Source: Sphingomonas hankookensis | GTDB taxonomy: Bacteria; Pseudomonadota; Alphaproteobacteria; Sphingomonadales; Sphingomonadaceae | Direction of reading: 5' to 3' | Length of the DNA stretch: 64,000 nt | NCBI RefSeq assembly: GCF_001619955.1 | Contig: NZ_LQQO01000034.1 | Location: 248,001 to 312,000 of the forward strand | Part shown: in pieces, positions 27,678 to 39,505 of the stretch | Numbering within the stretch: the stretch's first letter is position 1 | Layout: the number at the start of each line of letters is the position of its first letter | The notes under the pieces: model-generated | What the model was told of the DNA's origin: nothing | The model's database searches: none | What the model saw: the letters and a program-made list of their open reading frames with translations, nothing else | Program-made: the position numbers and the translations under genes

Positions 27678-27763
27678 AGGGGCAACGCGTTGAACAGCCC
27701 GTGAATAGGGCAGACAGGCTGGCGTAACTTGCTTCGTTCGCGAGTGCGGCTTACCTGCCACAC

Positions 27764-29533
27764 ATGGCTGCACCGATATTGTCCTATGAGGGCCTTGGAT
27801 TGATCCAGGGCAATGGCTGGCTGTTTCGCGGGCTCGACATCCATGTCGGCACACGCGACCGGCTGGCGCTGATCGGGCGCAACGGGGCGGGCAAGACGAC
27901 GCTGCTGAAGCTGATCGCGGGGGGAATCGATGCCGACGAGGGGCGCCGGACGATCGTGCCGGGCACCCATGTCGTGCTGCTGGAGCAGGACCCGAAGGTC
28001 GATGGCTACGCGACCTTGCGCGACTTTGCGCTCAGGGGGCCGCGGGCGCCGGCCGAGCATGAGGTCGATGCGATCGCCGACCAGCTGGGCATCGACCTGA
28101 ACCGCGAAGCCGCCACCGCTTCCGGAGGCGAGCGGCGGCGGGCAGCGATCGCCCGCGCGCTGGCCGAGAATCCCGACGTGCTGCTGCTCGACGAACCGAC
28201 CAACCATCTCGACCTGTCGGCAATCGAATGGCTCGAGGAATGGCTGAACCGCTATAATGGCGCGTTCATCGTCATCAGCCACGACCGGACCTTCCTGACG
28301 CGGCTGACCAAGTCGACCTTGTGGCTCGACCGCGGTGGTATCCGTCGGGCGGAGATCGGGTTCGGCGGGTTCGAGGCATGGATGGAACAGGCCGCCGCCG
28401 AAGAGGAGCGCGCCGCGCAACGGCTCGACGCGAAGCTCAAGATCGAGGAGCATTGGCTCCACCGTGGCGTCACCGCGCGACGCAAGCGCAACATGGGGCG
28501 GCTGGAAAAGCTGCATGAACTGCGCGCCCAGCGCGCGGCGATGCAGGGGCCGCAGGGCACGGCCAAGATCCAGGTCGAAGCCGACGATACCAAGACCAAG
28601 GTCGTGATCGACGCCGAGCATGTGACCAAGGCGTTCGGCGACCGGACGGTCCTCAAGGACTTTTCGCTGCGGGTGCGGCGCGGCGACCGGATCGGCATCG
28701 TCGGCGGCAATGGTGCGGGCAAAACGACGCTGCTGCGGCTGCTGACCGGCGATCTGGACCCGGACGCGGGCAAGATCATGCGCGCGCAGACGCTGGACGG
28801 GATCGTCATCGATCAGCAGCGCAAGCTGATGGCACCGGAAAAGCGGGTGCGCGACGTACTGGCGGACGGTGGCGACTGGATCGAGGTCAATGGCTCCAAG
28901 AAGCACGTCCATGGCTATCTGAAGGAATTCCTGTTCGATCCGTCGATCGCCGAAGCGCGGATCGGCACGCTGTCGGGGGGCGAGCGGTCGCGGCTGCTGC
29001 TGGCGCGGGAATTTGCGCGGCCGTCGAACCTGCTGGTGCTGGACGAACCGACCAACGACCTCGACCTCGAGACGCTCGATCTGTTGCAGGAGGTGATCGG
29101 CGATTATGCCGGGACCGTGCTGATCGTCAGCCACGACCGCGACTTTCTCGACCGGACGGTGACGGTGACGCTGGGGCTGGATGGTTCGGGCCATGTCGAT
29201 GTCGTGCCGGGCGGCTATGCCGACTGGGTCGCGAAGCGGCGCGAGCGGACGGTGGCGAAGGCGAAGGTCGCCAAGCCGGTCGAGGCGGTAGCGAAGCCCA
29301 AATCGACCAAGATGAGCTACAAGGACCAGCGCGACCTCGACCTGCTGCCCGGCCGGATCGAGGAGCTGGAGGCGGCGATCGCGCGGGACGAGGCGCTGCT
29401 GGCCGATCCGGCGCTGTACACGAAGGACCCGAAGCGCTTCGCCGCGCTCACCGCGCAGATCGACAAGGCACGCGCGGAGAAGGATGCCGCCGAGGAACGC
29501 TGGCTGGCGCTGGCCGAGATGGCCGAGGCGTAA
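27764..29533 (+). CDS. ABC-F family ATPase (Uup-like)
   Basis: 589 aa soluble protein with two ABC ATPase domains and no membrane segments. Walker A sites are GRNGAGKTT (about residue 44) and GGNGAGKTT (about residue 320); signature motifs are ASGGERRRA and LSGGERSRL, followed by DEPTNHLDL and DEPTNDLDLE. The inter-domain linker contains RRKRNMGRLEKLHELR. The C-terminal coiled coil (about 520-589) with the KLSYKD-type KMSYKDQRDLDLLP start is typical of Uup, which binds DNA or ribosomes. A housekeeping role in translation or branched DNA is more likely than drug resistance. Confidence 0.93.
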   Translation: MAAPILSYEGLGLIQGNGWLFRGLDIHVGTRDRLALIGRNGAGKTTLLKLIAGGIDADEGRRTIVPGTHVVLLEQDPKVDGYATLRDFALRGPRAPAEHEVDAIADQLGIDLNREAATASGGERRRAAIARALAENPDVLLLDEPTNHLDLSAIEWLEEWLNRYNGAFIVISHDRTFLTRLTKSTLWLDRGGIRRAEIGFGGFEAWMEQAAAEEERAAQRLDAKLKIEEHWLHRGVTARRKRNMGRLEKLHELRAQRAAMQGPQGTAKIQVEADDTKTKVVIDAEHVTKAFGDRTVLKDFSLRVRRGDRIGIVGGNGAGKTTLLRLLTGDLDPDAGKIMRAQTLDGIVIDQQRKLMAPEKRVRDVLADGGDWIEVNGSKKHVHGYLKEFLFDPSIAEARIGTLSGGERSRLLLAREFARPSNLLVLDEPTNDLDLETLDLLQEVIGDYAGTVLIVSHDRDFLDRTVTVTLGLDGSGHVDVVPGGYADWVAKRRERTVAKAKVAKPVEAVAKPKSTKMSYKDQRDLDLLPGRIEELEAAIARDEALLADPALYTKDPKRFAALTAQIDKARAEKDAAEERWLALAEMAEA

Positions 29534-29560
29534 GGCTCCTCCCCGTGCGGGGAAGGACCT

Positions 29561-30370
29561 TTACACCGCTTTCCCGTGCCGGCCGGCCAGGTCGGTCACA
29601 TATTGCCACGCCACCCGGCCCGAGCGGCTGCCGCGCTTTGTCGCCCAGTTGATCGCTTCCTGCGCATCGAACGGCAGGTTATAGGCGGCGCAATAGCGTT
29701 CGACGATCGCGACATAATGGTCCTGATCGACGACGTGGAAGCCCAAGGACAGGCCGAAGCGGTCGGCGAGTGCCAGCGCATCGTCGATGCCGTCGCGCGG
29801 GTTGATGGCGCTGTCCTGTTCCTTGAGGTCGCGGGGTACGAGGTGGCGGCGGTTGGCGGTGACGATCAGGCGGACGTTGCCGGGCCGTCCCTCGGTGCCA
29901 CCCTCCAGCAGCGAGCGCAGCGCGCGGCCATCGGCAGGGGTGTCGAAGCCGAGATCGTCGACGAATACCGCAAAGGCGCGCGGCACGGCGGCCAGCAGCG
30001 CGAACAGGCGGGGCAGTCCGGCCAGCGCGTTGGCCGGTGCCTCGACCAGCGCCAGTGCGCCGCCGGTCGCCTGCACCTGCCCGACCGCGGCCTTGACCAG
30101 TGCCGACTTGCCGGTGCCGCGTGCGCCCCAGAGCAGCACGTCATGCGCCGCCGCGCCGGCCGCCAGCCGGGTGAGATTGTCGGTCAACGCCGTCTTCTGC
30201 GCGTCGATGCCGACCAGCCGGTCGAGCGGAAGCGGGCGGAAGCTGCGTGCCGCACGCAGCACCATGCCGTCCCAGCCATAGGCGGGATGGCCCAGCGGAT
30301 CGGCGGCGGGTGGCGGCGGAGGCGACAGGCGTTCGAGCGCCTCGGCGATGCGGAGCAGCGGGTCGGTCAT
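29561..30370 (-). CDS. DUF815 family AAA-type ATPase
   Basis: 269 aa. Walker A GARGTGKSALVKA is near residue 82, Walker B FAVFVDDLGF near residue 135, and the family-specific LIVTANRRHLVPRD and DRFGLSLGFHVVDQDHYVAIVE follow. DUF815 proteins are widespread AAA ATPases of uncharacterised function. The gene is convergent with the ABC-F gene (27 bp gap) and single on its strand. Confidence 0.9.
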   Translation of the reverse strand: MTDPLLRIAEALERLSPPPPPAADPLGHPAYGWDGMVLRAARSFRPLPLDRLVGIDAQKTALTDNLTRLAAGAAAHDVLLWGARGTGKSALVKAAVGQVQATGGALALVEAPANALAGLPRLFALLAAVPRAFAVFVDDLGFDTPADGRALRSLLEGGTEGRPGNVRLIVTANRRHLVPRDLKEQDSAINPRDGIDDALALADRFGLSLGFHVVDQDHYVAIVERYCAAYNLPFDAQEAINWATKRGSRSGRVAWQYVTDLAGRHGKAV

Positions 30371-30400
30371 GGGGCGGCCCTAGCGCAAAGGCCCAGGGCA

Positions 30401-30484
30401 CGTCATCCCGGCCTTGCGCCGACGTCCCGCCTTTGATCGAACGCAGAAGAAGAAGCGGGACCCCGGATCAAGTCCGGGGTGACG
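30401..30484. repeat. Palindromic doublet repeat, GACCCCGGATCAAGTCCGGGGT family, copy 1
   Basis: The right arm GGGACCCCGGATCAAGTCCGGGGTGACG is the canonical sequence; the left arm (CGTCATCCCGGCCTTGCG...GTCCCG) is diverged. Better-preserved copies are at 40646-40730 and, cut by the window end, at 63964. Confidence 0.75.
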
Positions 30485-30496
30485 GGTTTGGTGATC

Positions 30497-32534
30497 TCAG
30501 CTCCCGGCGATCAGCGTTTGTGCCGCTGCGCGGTCGGCGAAGCGGGCGTCGGCCAGTGCCGCCTGCGCATTGGCGATGGCGACCGGGCGGTTGCCGGCGG
30601 CGTCGGCGATCTGGGCCATGTGCCAGCGGATCGTGGCATCGCCGGGCGACAGCCGCACCGCCTTGACCGCCAGCGGCACCGCTGCCCCCACATTGTCACC
30701 GGCATAGAGCGCCCAGCCGAGCGCATCGGCCGTCATCGGGTTGGACGGAGCGAGCGCATAGGCCGCGCTGGCATAGCCCTGTGCCGCCTCCGGCTCGCCC
30801 GCGCCGGCATAGGCGAAGGCGAGCAGCGCCAGCACCGCCGCGTCGCGATCGCCGATGCGTTCGCGCAAGCGCTCGAGCGTCTCGATCGCCGCGTCATGCT
30901 CACCCGCCGCGACCTGCCATTCGCCCAGCAGGCGGAGCGCGACGACATTGCCGGGGTTCTGGGTCAGGAACAGCGACAGGGTGGCGCTCGCCTGATCGCG
31001 CTGCCCGGCGCGGTCGCGGGCATCGACCAGCCGCAGCATCGTGGCTTCGTCGAAGCGAGTGGCGGCGGCACGGGCATAGGCGGTCGCCGCCTCTCCCATC
31101 CGCCCCGCCCCGGCCAGCGCATCGCCCAGCACCAGTTGTGCGGCGGGCGAGCCGGAATTGGCATCGGCCAGCGCCTGCGCCGCCGACAGGGCGCCGGCCG
31201 CATCGCCGCTTGCCGACAGCGCGCGGACATAGGGCAGCGCCGCCGCCGGATTGCCCGGCGCGGCGGCCGCGTCGTTGGCGAGCGTCGCGAGATTCTCGCC
31301 GGTGGCAAAGGCACCCGAGCGGCCGCGGGTCAGGGCGGCGGCACGGTCGAACAGCGGCGCGGCATTGGCGCGGTCGCCGATCCGCTCCAGCGCGCGGGCG
31401 GCGAGCAGCAGTGTGTAGCTGTCGGCATCGCTGCGCGAGGCGACCGGCAGGATGGTGTCGAACGCCTCGCGCGCCGAATCGGTTTGCAGCAGCGCCAGCG
31501 CCAGCAGCTTGCGCGCGGTGATGTTAGTCGGTTGCCGTGCGACGAGTTCGCGTAAGGGGATAGCCGCCTGTGCCTCTTCGCCGGCGGCGAGGCCGATCGA
31601 GCCGCTGAGCAGCAGCGCGCCGGGCATGCCCGCCAGCCCCCGCCCCGCCTTGTCCAGCACGCTGCGCGCGGTCGCGAGGTCGCCGGCGCGCGCCGCGAGC
31701 ACCGATTGCAGGTACAGCCCCTGCGGACTGCCCGGCCGCACCGCCATCGCCCGGCGTACCGCCACCAGCATGTCGCGGGCGCGCCCAACATCGCCGAGCG
31801 TCGCGGCATAGTCGATCAACGTGTCATGGGCGTAGGGGTCGCGCGCCAAGGCCGATTCGAACCATGGCAGCGCGGCGACGAGGCCATATTGCGTCCGCAT
31901 CGTCTGTGCCCGGAGCCGCAGCGCGTCGGGCGAGGCGGGGTCGGCGCGGACGGCGGCGGCACTGGCGTTGATCGCGCCGACCATGTCGCCCGCATCCTGC
32001 TGCATCCGGCCGAGCGCGACCCACGCAAATGCGTCGCGCGGGGCTGCTGCGACCCGGTCTTCCAGCGTCGACAGCCCGGCGCGGACATCGCCGCCGGCCG
32101 CCAGCGCCTGGGCGCGGATGGTCGTGGCATAGCCGCGATAGCGCGGGGTGGTGCGGTCGGCCTCGGCAATCGCGCCGGCAGGATCGCCCTGCAGCAAGCG
32201 GGCATGGGCGTAGAGCTGATGCGCGCGGGCGACAGCGAACCCGGCCTTGGTCGCGCGGTCGAGCGATGCCTGCGCCCCCGCCCCGTCGCCCAGCGCCAGT
32301 TGCGTGCGGGCCAGCACCGCCTGCGCAAAGCCCGATGCCGGATCGGCCTCGGTCGCGGCACGGGCACGGTCGCGAGCCACGGTCCAGTGGCCGGCTTCGA
32401 ACTGCGCCAATGCCTGCGCGACCCGGGTCCGCGCATCGGCGTCGGCACGCGCCGGCAGCACGCCGCCGAGCGAGGCCAGCGCGGCGGCGACGACCGCCAG
32501 CCCGCCCATGCCCAGCAGCGCGCGGAACGATCGG

Positions 32535-32551
<17 letters not shown>
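30497..32551 (-). CDS. TPR-repeat protein of the PEP-CTERM/EPS operon (PrsT-like)
   Basis: 684 aa secreted protein: signal peptide with hydrophobic core GGLAVVAAALASLGG ending near ARADA, then almost entirely degenerate 34-residue TPR helices rich in Ala. There is no lipobox, unlike the larger PEP-CTERM system TPR lipoproteins (PrsT). The start overlaps the 3' end of prsR by 17 bp, with GAAGAG upstream, indicating coupled translation. As last gene of the sugar transferase-prsK-prsR operon it probably scaffolds exopolysaccharide assembly or export in the periplasm. The PrsT label is inference from position; the TPR nature is clear. Confidence 0.75.
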
Positions 32552-33886
<1,335 letters not shown>

Positions 33887-33890
<4 letters not shown>

Positions 33891-35938
33891 GCCGCCTGCT
33901 CCAATGTGGGCGTCGCCGCCGCCAGCGTGACGCGGAAGCGCGAGCCGCGCCCCGGATGGCTCTCCACCTCGATCGTGCCGCCCATGGCGTGGGCCAGCTG
34001 CCGCGCCTCGAACGCGCCGATGCCGAAGCCGGTCGGCTTGGACGAGACGAAGGGGCGGAACAGATCGTCGCGGACGAACTGCTGGGTCATGCCGGCGCCG
34101 GTGTCGACCACGTCGATCCACACCCGGTCGCCGTCCTGCCCCAGCACCACGCGCACCGGATCAGGGCCGCCGGCATCCAATGCGTTCAGCACCAGATGGT
34201 CGAGCACCTGTTGCAGCCGGGCGGGATCGGCCGCGGCGTGGAGGGTGCTCGTCCCCTCCACCACCACTGCCCCGCGCGCCCGAAAGCGCTGGACCGACTG
34301 GGCGGCGATCGTCGCCAGCGCGACGGCGCGCGGCGCTTCGATGCGGGGCGGTTCGCGTTCGGACAGGCGGGCGAGCAGGTCGTTCATGCGGGTCGCCGAT
34401 TCGTTCAGCGTCGCGACCATGTCGGCGCGGAAGTCGGGATTGTCGGCGTGGCGCGGGGCGTTGCGCGCAACGAGGCTCAGCTGGCTCACGATATTCTTCA
34501 CGTCATGCAGGATGAAGGCGAAGCGGCGATTGAATTCCTCGAACCGGCGCGCTTCGGACAGGGCGGACTGGGCGCGTTCCTCGGCCAGGTAGCTGGCGAC
34601 CTGTCGCCCGGCGATACGCAGCAGGTCGAAATCCTCCCAGTCGAGCGAGCGGGCGAGGATCGGCCGGGCGAGCAGGATCGCGCCCATCAACCGCCCGAGA
34701 TGCGGGAGCGGCACGACCACCCACGCATCGGGATGGTCGAGCATCGCATCGGGCACCGCCGCGCGCTCCGGGTCTTCGGGGTGGTCGCGCAACGGATCGA
34801 GTTCGAGGATGCGCCCGGTCGCCTGGAGATAGGTCGCCAGCCGCGCGCCGCCGGCGGTGTCGGGCAGCGCCGCCCCGTCCCAGCACCACGACGCCTGGAG
34901 CGACAGCGTATCGCCATCGGCGACCAGCAGGAGGCCGGCGGGCGAATCGGTCAGGTCGCCGACCGCCTTGATCAGCCGTTCGTCGAGCGGGGCGCCGCCC
35001 TTGGGCTCACCCAGCGTTTCGGTAAAGCGGGTCCATTCGGCGCGATAGTCGTAGCGGTGGCGGAAGAGGTGCTTGACCAGCTTCACCTTGATCCACGCGC
35101 GCAGCCAGCCCGACGAGGCGGCGGTCAGCACCGCGACGGTCGATCCGAAGACGAAGGCGGTCTGCGCGATCCGGGCATGGGAGCCGCCCAGCGCCTCGAT
35201 CAGGCTGGTCGCCATGATCGTGATCGCGCAATAGGCGACGAGCCCGAGCAGCGACAGGGTGTGGAAGGTCGCGGTGCGCGAGAATTGCACGCCGCCATCG
35301 CCGGGCCGCGACAGGGCGAGGCCGACCAGCAGCGCCATGGCCGCGACGCCCACGCCCCGCGCGGCGATCAGCTCGGCCGGGACGCCGCCGAACAGATAGC
35401 TGGCGATGCTGGCATTGACGTCGATCAGCCAGAAGGCGCCGGCCGTCACCAGCACCAGCCGGGTCGCGGCCGAGGCGGTCGAGCGGAACAGGCCGTGCAG
35501 CAGCAGCAGCGCCCCCAGCGCCGCGAGCATGCCGAGCACCGTCGCGACATCGCCGATCAGGCCGGCGACCGTGGCGTTGCGCGCGCTCGCGCCGATCAGC
35601 TCGAGCAGCAGCTGCGCGACGTCGACCACCGCCACCGCGCCATAAGCCATGGTCCGCCCGAGCGCTTCGCCCCCCCGCGTGCCGGTGCGCCGCTGGATCG
35701 CGAACAGCAGCACCAGCCAGCCGAGCGTGCGCAAGCCGGCCAGCAGATGCGTCAGCGGATGGTCGGTGGCGATCCCCGCCACCGCCAGCGCCCACAAGGC
35801 GGTCAGCGCCAGCGCGACCGACAGCCAGCGGCGCGGCAGCGCGCCATCGGCCGGACCATGGCGTGCAGCCCAGAAGGCCAGCGCGCCGAACAGCAGCGCG
35901 GCGATGGCATGGCCCCAGACGACGACCCCGGTCAGCAT
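33887..35938 (-). CDS. prsK: XrtA/PEP-CTERM system histidine kinase PrsK
   Basis: 683 aa. The N-terminal 300 residues hold about eight membrane helices starting VVWGHAIAALLFGALAFWA, followed by the family-specific WLRAWIKVKLVKHLFRHRYDYRAEW segment. A GAF-like domain (about 330-465) precedes the kinase core: His478 in ILHDVKNIVSQLSL, DHLVLNALDAG as N-box, DTGAGM and GFGIGAFEARQLA. This matches the PrsK architecture of exosortase-linked EPS clusters. It lies 4 bp after the sugar transferase and overlaps prsR by 4 bp, so the three are co-transcribed. Confidence 0.92.
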
Positions 35939-35942
35939 CGCA

Positions 35943-37331
35943 TCAGCGCGCCCCGCCCGACCAGATCACGACCCGGATCGTCTGGAGCAGGATCAGCAGG
36001 TCGAGGAAGGGCGAATAGTTCTTGGCATAATAGAGGTCGTATTCGAGCTTCTGCCGCGCATCGTCGATCGACGCGCCATAGGGATAGTTGATCTGCGCCC
36101 AGCCGGTGATGCCCGGCTTCACCATGTGCCGTTCGGCATAATAGGGCAGCTTTTCCTCCAGCGAGGAGACGAATTCGGGGCGTTCGGGGCGGGGGCCGAC
36201 AAAGCTCATCTCGCCGATCAGCACGCTCCAGCATTGCGGCAGTTCGTCGATCCGCGTCTTGCGCAGGATGCGGCCGATCCGGGTGATGCGCGGGTCGTTC
36301 TTTTCGGCCCAGACGGCCGAACCGGCCGCCTCCGCATCGGTGCGCATCGAGCGCAGCTTGGGGATGTCGAAGCCGCTGCTGTACAGCCCGACGCGGCGCT
36401 GGCGGTAGAAGACCGGTCCGCGGCTGTCGAGCTTCACCGCCAGCGCCGCCAGCAGGATCACCGGCAGCGTCAGCGCGAGCAGCAGCAGGCTGGCGGCGAT
36501 GTCGAACATCCGCTTGAACACGCTCGACACCATCCGCCCCGACGAGAAGCCGTCCGAAAAGATCAGCCATGACGGGTTGACGCTGTCGAGGTCGACGCGG
36601 CCCGTCTCGCGTTCGAGGAAGGTCGAGATTTCGTTGACGTGCACGCCCGTCGTGCGGATGCGCAGCAGGTCCTTGAGCGGCAGCGCGTTGCGCCGCTCCT
36701 CCAGCGCCAGCACGACTTCGGAGGCGCCGAGCAGCACGACATGGTCGGCGAGGTTGTAGATCGCGTCGCGGGCGATCGCTTCGGGGATGACCCGGTTCGC
36801 CTCGCTCATCGCGATATAGCCGACGACGACGAAGCCCGCACCGGGGCGCTGGCCGAGGTCCTTGAGCCGCTGTGCGCGCGGGCCGGCGCCCAGCACGATC
36901 ACCCGCCGCTTGAACGCCTGTCCGCCCAGCAGCGTGCCGGTGACGATGCGCAGCAGGAGCAGGAGCACCGCGGCGAAGCCGACCGCATAGAGCAGGTTCG
37001 AGCGCCAGAAGGTGATGCCCGGCGCCACGAAGAACAGCACCGCGAGGAAGATGACGCCCAGCAGGATCGCCACGATCAGGCGCGCAGCGGCGAACTTCAC
37101 CGATTGCAGCGCGTCGGTGCCGTACACCCCGACCGCGACCATCGCGATTTCCAGGCTGAGCGCGAAGCTCGCCAATTGCGGGATGCGGGTGTGGATCGGC
37201 TCCACCGCCATGCCGATCTGCATCGCGCGCGTGATCCAGCCCAGTTCGGCCGCCACGAGCAGCGCGGCGATGTCGAGCAGGCCGAGCAGCAGCACGGCAT
37301 GGGGGATGTAATGCTTGAACAGCCGAATCAT
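35943..37331 (-). CDS. Sugar transferase of the XrtA/PEP-CTERM system (TIGR03013 type)
   Basis: 462 aa polyprenyl-phosphate sugar-1-phosphate transferase that would start EPS repeat-unit synthesis on undecaprenyl phosphate. It starts MIRLFKHYIPH with four or five N-terminal helices, has a Rossmann-like middle (VIVLGAGPRAQRLKDLG), and a C-terminal catalytic domain with a membrane hairpin (FKRMFDIAASLLLLALTLPV), KLRSMRTDAE, RIDELPQCWSVLIGEMSFVGPRP and KPGITGWAQINYPYGAS. The ATG at 37331 fits the family start better than one 14 codons upstream. First gene of the prsK-prsR operon; the 260 bp gap upstream to 37592 should hold its promoter, but I saw no sigma-54 site there. Confidence 0.93.
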   Translation of the reverse strand: MIRLFKHYIPHAVLLLGLLDIAALLVAAELGWITRAMQIGMAVEPIHTRIPQLASFALSLEIAMVAVGVYGTDALQSVKFAAARLIVAILLGVIFLAVLFFVAPGITFWRSNLLYAVGFAAVLLLLLRIVTGTLLGGQAFKRRVIVLGAGPRAQRLKDLGQRPGAGFVVVGYIAMSEANRVIPEAIARDAIYNLADHVVLLGASEVVLALEERRNALPLKDLLRIRTTGVHVNEISTFLERETGRVDLDSVNPSWLIFSDGFSSGRMVSSVFKRMFDIAASLLLLALTLPVILLAALAVKLDSRGPVFYRQRRVGLYSSGFDIPKLRSMRTDAEAAGSAVWAEKNDPRITRIGRILRKTRIDELPQCWSVLIGEMSFVGPRPERPEFVSSLEEKLPYYAERHMVKPGITGWAQINYPYGASIDDARQKLEYDLYYAKNYSPFLDLLILLQTIRVVIWSGGAR

Positions 37332-37592
37332 CGCGGCGATCCCGATACAGGTGTAAGGCAATCCGACACCCACCCGCTATGCCGCGAAAGCGCAAAGAAA
37401 TACTGAACGCCACGATGACGCCGTTCGCCATTGTGGTCCGACCGCAACAGTTGTGGCGACTGGTCCCGCCTGTTCAGCCGGCGATCAGCATGGGCGCAGC
37501 ATTGTCGCTGTTCGAACGGGACCGGACGGCGAATCCCCCTTCCCTTCGTCATCCAGCCATCTAGGCTGGCGTCAGTTCATGGAGTGGATGTG

Positions 37593-39059
37593 ATGCGGGT
37601 ACGGATCGGGGCGGCGTTGGGCGTGTTGGCGATACTGTCGGCCTGTGGCGGCGGCGGTGGTGGCGGGGGCAGCGTGACCGGCGGCAGTCCGGCGCCGACC
37701 CCGGCGCCCACCGCCACGCCGACCCCCACCCCGACGACCACGGCGGGCTGTTCGCTGCGCGAGCGGCAGGACTGGGCGCTCGCGCAGCTGCGCGAATGGT
37801 ATCTCTTCCCCGAAACGCTGCCGGCCAATCCCAATCCGGCGGCGTTCTCGAACGTCGACGACTATATCGATTCGCTGACCGCGACGGCGCGGGCGCAGCG
37901 CAAGGACCGGTATTTCACCTATCTGACGTCGATCAAGGAAGAGGATGCCTATTACAGCTCGGGCGCGACCGCCGGGTTCGGCACCCGCTTCGCGCTCGAC
38001 CAGACCGGGCGGCGGCTGTTCGTGATCGAATCGTTCGAAGACGCGCCGGCGCTGGGCGCCGGGATCGATCGCGGGACCGAGATCCTGCAGATCGGCACGT
38101 CGACCAGCAATTTGCGCAACGTATCGACGATCATCGATTCGGAAGGGACCGCCGGGCTGAACGCGGCACTTGGCCCCGATACGCCGGGCACGGCGCGGGT
38201 GTTCCAGTTCCGCACCATCGCGGGCGAGACCAAGACCGCGACGGTGACCCAGACCGACTTCTCGCTCCTGCCCGTCTCCACCCGCTATGGCGCCAAGGTG
38301 CTGACCGACGGCGGCAAGAAGGTCGGCTATATCAACCTGCGCACCTTCATCGATTCGGCCGAGGCACCGCTCAAGGACGCCTTTGCCAGTTTCCGGGCGC
38401 AGGGCATCAACGAGTTCATCATCGACTTCCGCTACAATGGCGGCGGGCTGATCTCGATCGCGAACCTGATGGGCGACCTGATGGGCGGCGGCAAGTCGAC
38501 GAACGACGTGTATAGCTATACCAGCTATCGTCCCGAAAAGGCGTCGCGCAACACGGTCAAGTATTTCGCGCCGACCGCCCAGTCGGTTACCCCGACCAAG
38601 ATCGCCTTTATCGGCACCGGGCGGACCGCATCGGCCAGCGAGCTCGTCATCAACGGCTTCGTGCCCTATCTCGGCAACAACATGGCGCTGATCGGCACCA
38701 ACACTTATGGCAAGCCGGTCGGACAGATCCCGGTCGACCGGGCGAACTGCGACGACCGGCTGCGCATCGTCGCGCTGGCGGTGCAGAATTCGGCGCGGTC
38801 GGCGGCCTATTATGACGGCCTCGCGACGACGGTGCCCAATACCTGCCAGGCGAGCGACGACATCAGCTATCCGCTGGGCGACAATCGCGAACAGTCGGTC
38901 GCCCGCGCGCTCGACTTCCTTGCGGGCCGTACGTGCAGCCGCATCTCCGCCTCGACCGGCAGCAGCGCGCAGCGCGAGACGGTGCGCTTCGACGAGCGCA
39001 CGCTGCTGCAGCCTGCCCGGCCGAACACGGCGCAGCGCGAGGTGCCGGGGTTGTTCTGA
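37593..39059 (+). CDS. S41 family peptidase lipoprotein
   Basis: 488 aa. Signal peptide ending LSAC (Cys18), immediately followed by a run of eight glycines and a Thr/Pro spacer that probably acts as a flexible tether, then an S41 (tail-specific protease/CtpA-like) domain. A PDZ-like region around 160-240 precedes the catalytic part with FIIDFRYNGGGL, the serine in TGRTASASELVINGF and the lysine in NTYGKPVGQ. Four or more cysteines in the C-terminal half suggest disulfides. The ATG at 37593 follows GGAGTGG. It is divergent from the EPS operon and cleaves an unknown periplasmic or outer-membrane substrate. Confidence 0.88.
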   Translation: MRVRIGAALGVLAILSACGGGGGGGGSVTGGSPAPTPAPTATPTPTPTTTAGCSLRERQDWALAQLREWYLFPETLPANPNPAAFSNVDDYIDSLTATARAQRKDRYFTYLTSIKEEDAYYSSGATAGFGTRFALDQTGRRLFVIESFEDAPALGAGIDRGTEILQIGTSTSNLRNVSTIIDSEGTAGLNAALGPDTPGTARVFQFRTIAGETKTATVTQTDFSLLPVSTRYGAKVLTDGGKKVGYINLRTFIDSAEAPLKDAFASFRAQGINEFIIDFRYNGGGLISIANLMGDLMGGGKSTNDVYSYTSYRPEKASRNTVKYFAPTAQSVTPTKIAFIGTGRTASASELVINGFVPYLGNNMALIGTNTYGKPVGQIPVDRANCDDRLRIVALAVQNSARSAAYYDGLATTVPNTCQASDDISYPLGDNREQSVARALDFLAGRTCSRISASTGSSAQRETVRFDERTLLQPARPNTAQREVPGLF

Positions 39060-39094
39060 CCGTGGTCGCTCGGCTACGCCTTCGATCATGAGAG

Positions 39095-39168
39095 GCGGTG
39101 CCGGCCCGCTCCCCCGCCCCACCACCTACGCCAGTATGGTGATGGGTGGGGGAGCGGGCTGGCACCGC
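39095..39168. repeat. Long imperfect palindrome after the S41 peptidase gene
   Basis: GCGGTGCCGGCCCGCTCCCCC and GGGGGAGCGGGCTGGCACCGC pair almost perfectly, with a second CACCACC/GGTGATGG pairing nearer the centre. It may act as terminator for the peptidase gene or be another mobile palindrome; I saw only this copy. Confidence 0.75.
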
Positions 39169-39199
39169 ATCCGCGTGAGCGGATCGAAAGGGCCAGGCC

Positions 39200-39505
39200 A
39201 TGAGCGACGACGACTATATCTATGACGAAGCGAGCGGCGAGTGGATGCCGGCGTCGCAGGTCGCCGCCGCGCCGGCCGATGACGACGCGGTCGTGGTGCG
39301 CGATGCGGTGGGCAATGTGCTGGCCGATGGCGATCAGGTGACGCTGATCAAGGACCTGACCGTCAAGGGCGCGGGGCAGACGCTCAAGCGCGGGACGCTC
39401 ATCAAGTCGATCCGCCTGACCGGCGATGCGCAGGAGATCGACTGCAAGTTCGACGGGATCAAGGGGCTGGTGCTGCGCGCCGAGTTCGTGCGCAAGCGGG
39501 CATGA
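39200..39505 (+). CDS. PhnA-domain protein without the zinc ribbon
   Basis: 101 aa. The C-terminal 65 residues ([29 protein letters not shown] onward to [10 protein letters not shown]) are a clear PhnA domain. PhnA proteins normally begin with a four-cysteine zinc ribbon; here that part is replaced by an acidic cysteine-free segment ([18 protein letters not shown]). Despite its historical name, the family has no proven role in phosphonate use, and no phn genes are near. Its stop overlaps the ung start (ATGA). Confidence 0.88.
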   Translation: MSDDDYIYDEASGEWMPASQVAAAPADDDAVVVRDAVGNVLADGDQVTLIKDLTVKGAGQTLKRGTLIKSIRLTGDAQEIDCKFDGIKGLVLRAEFVRKRA

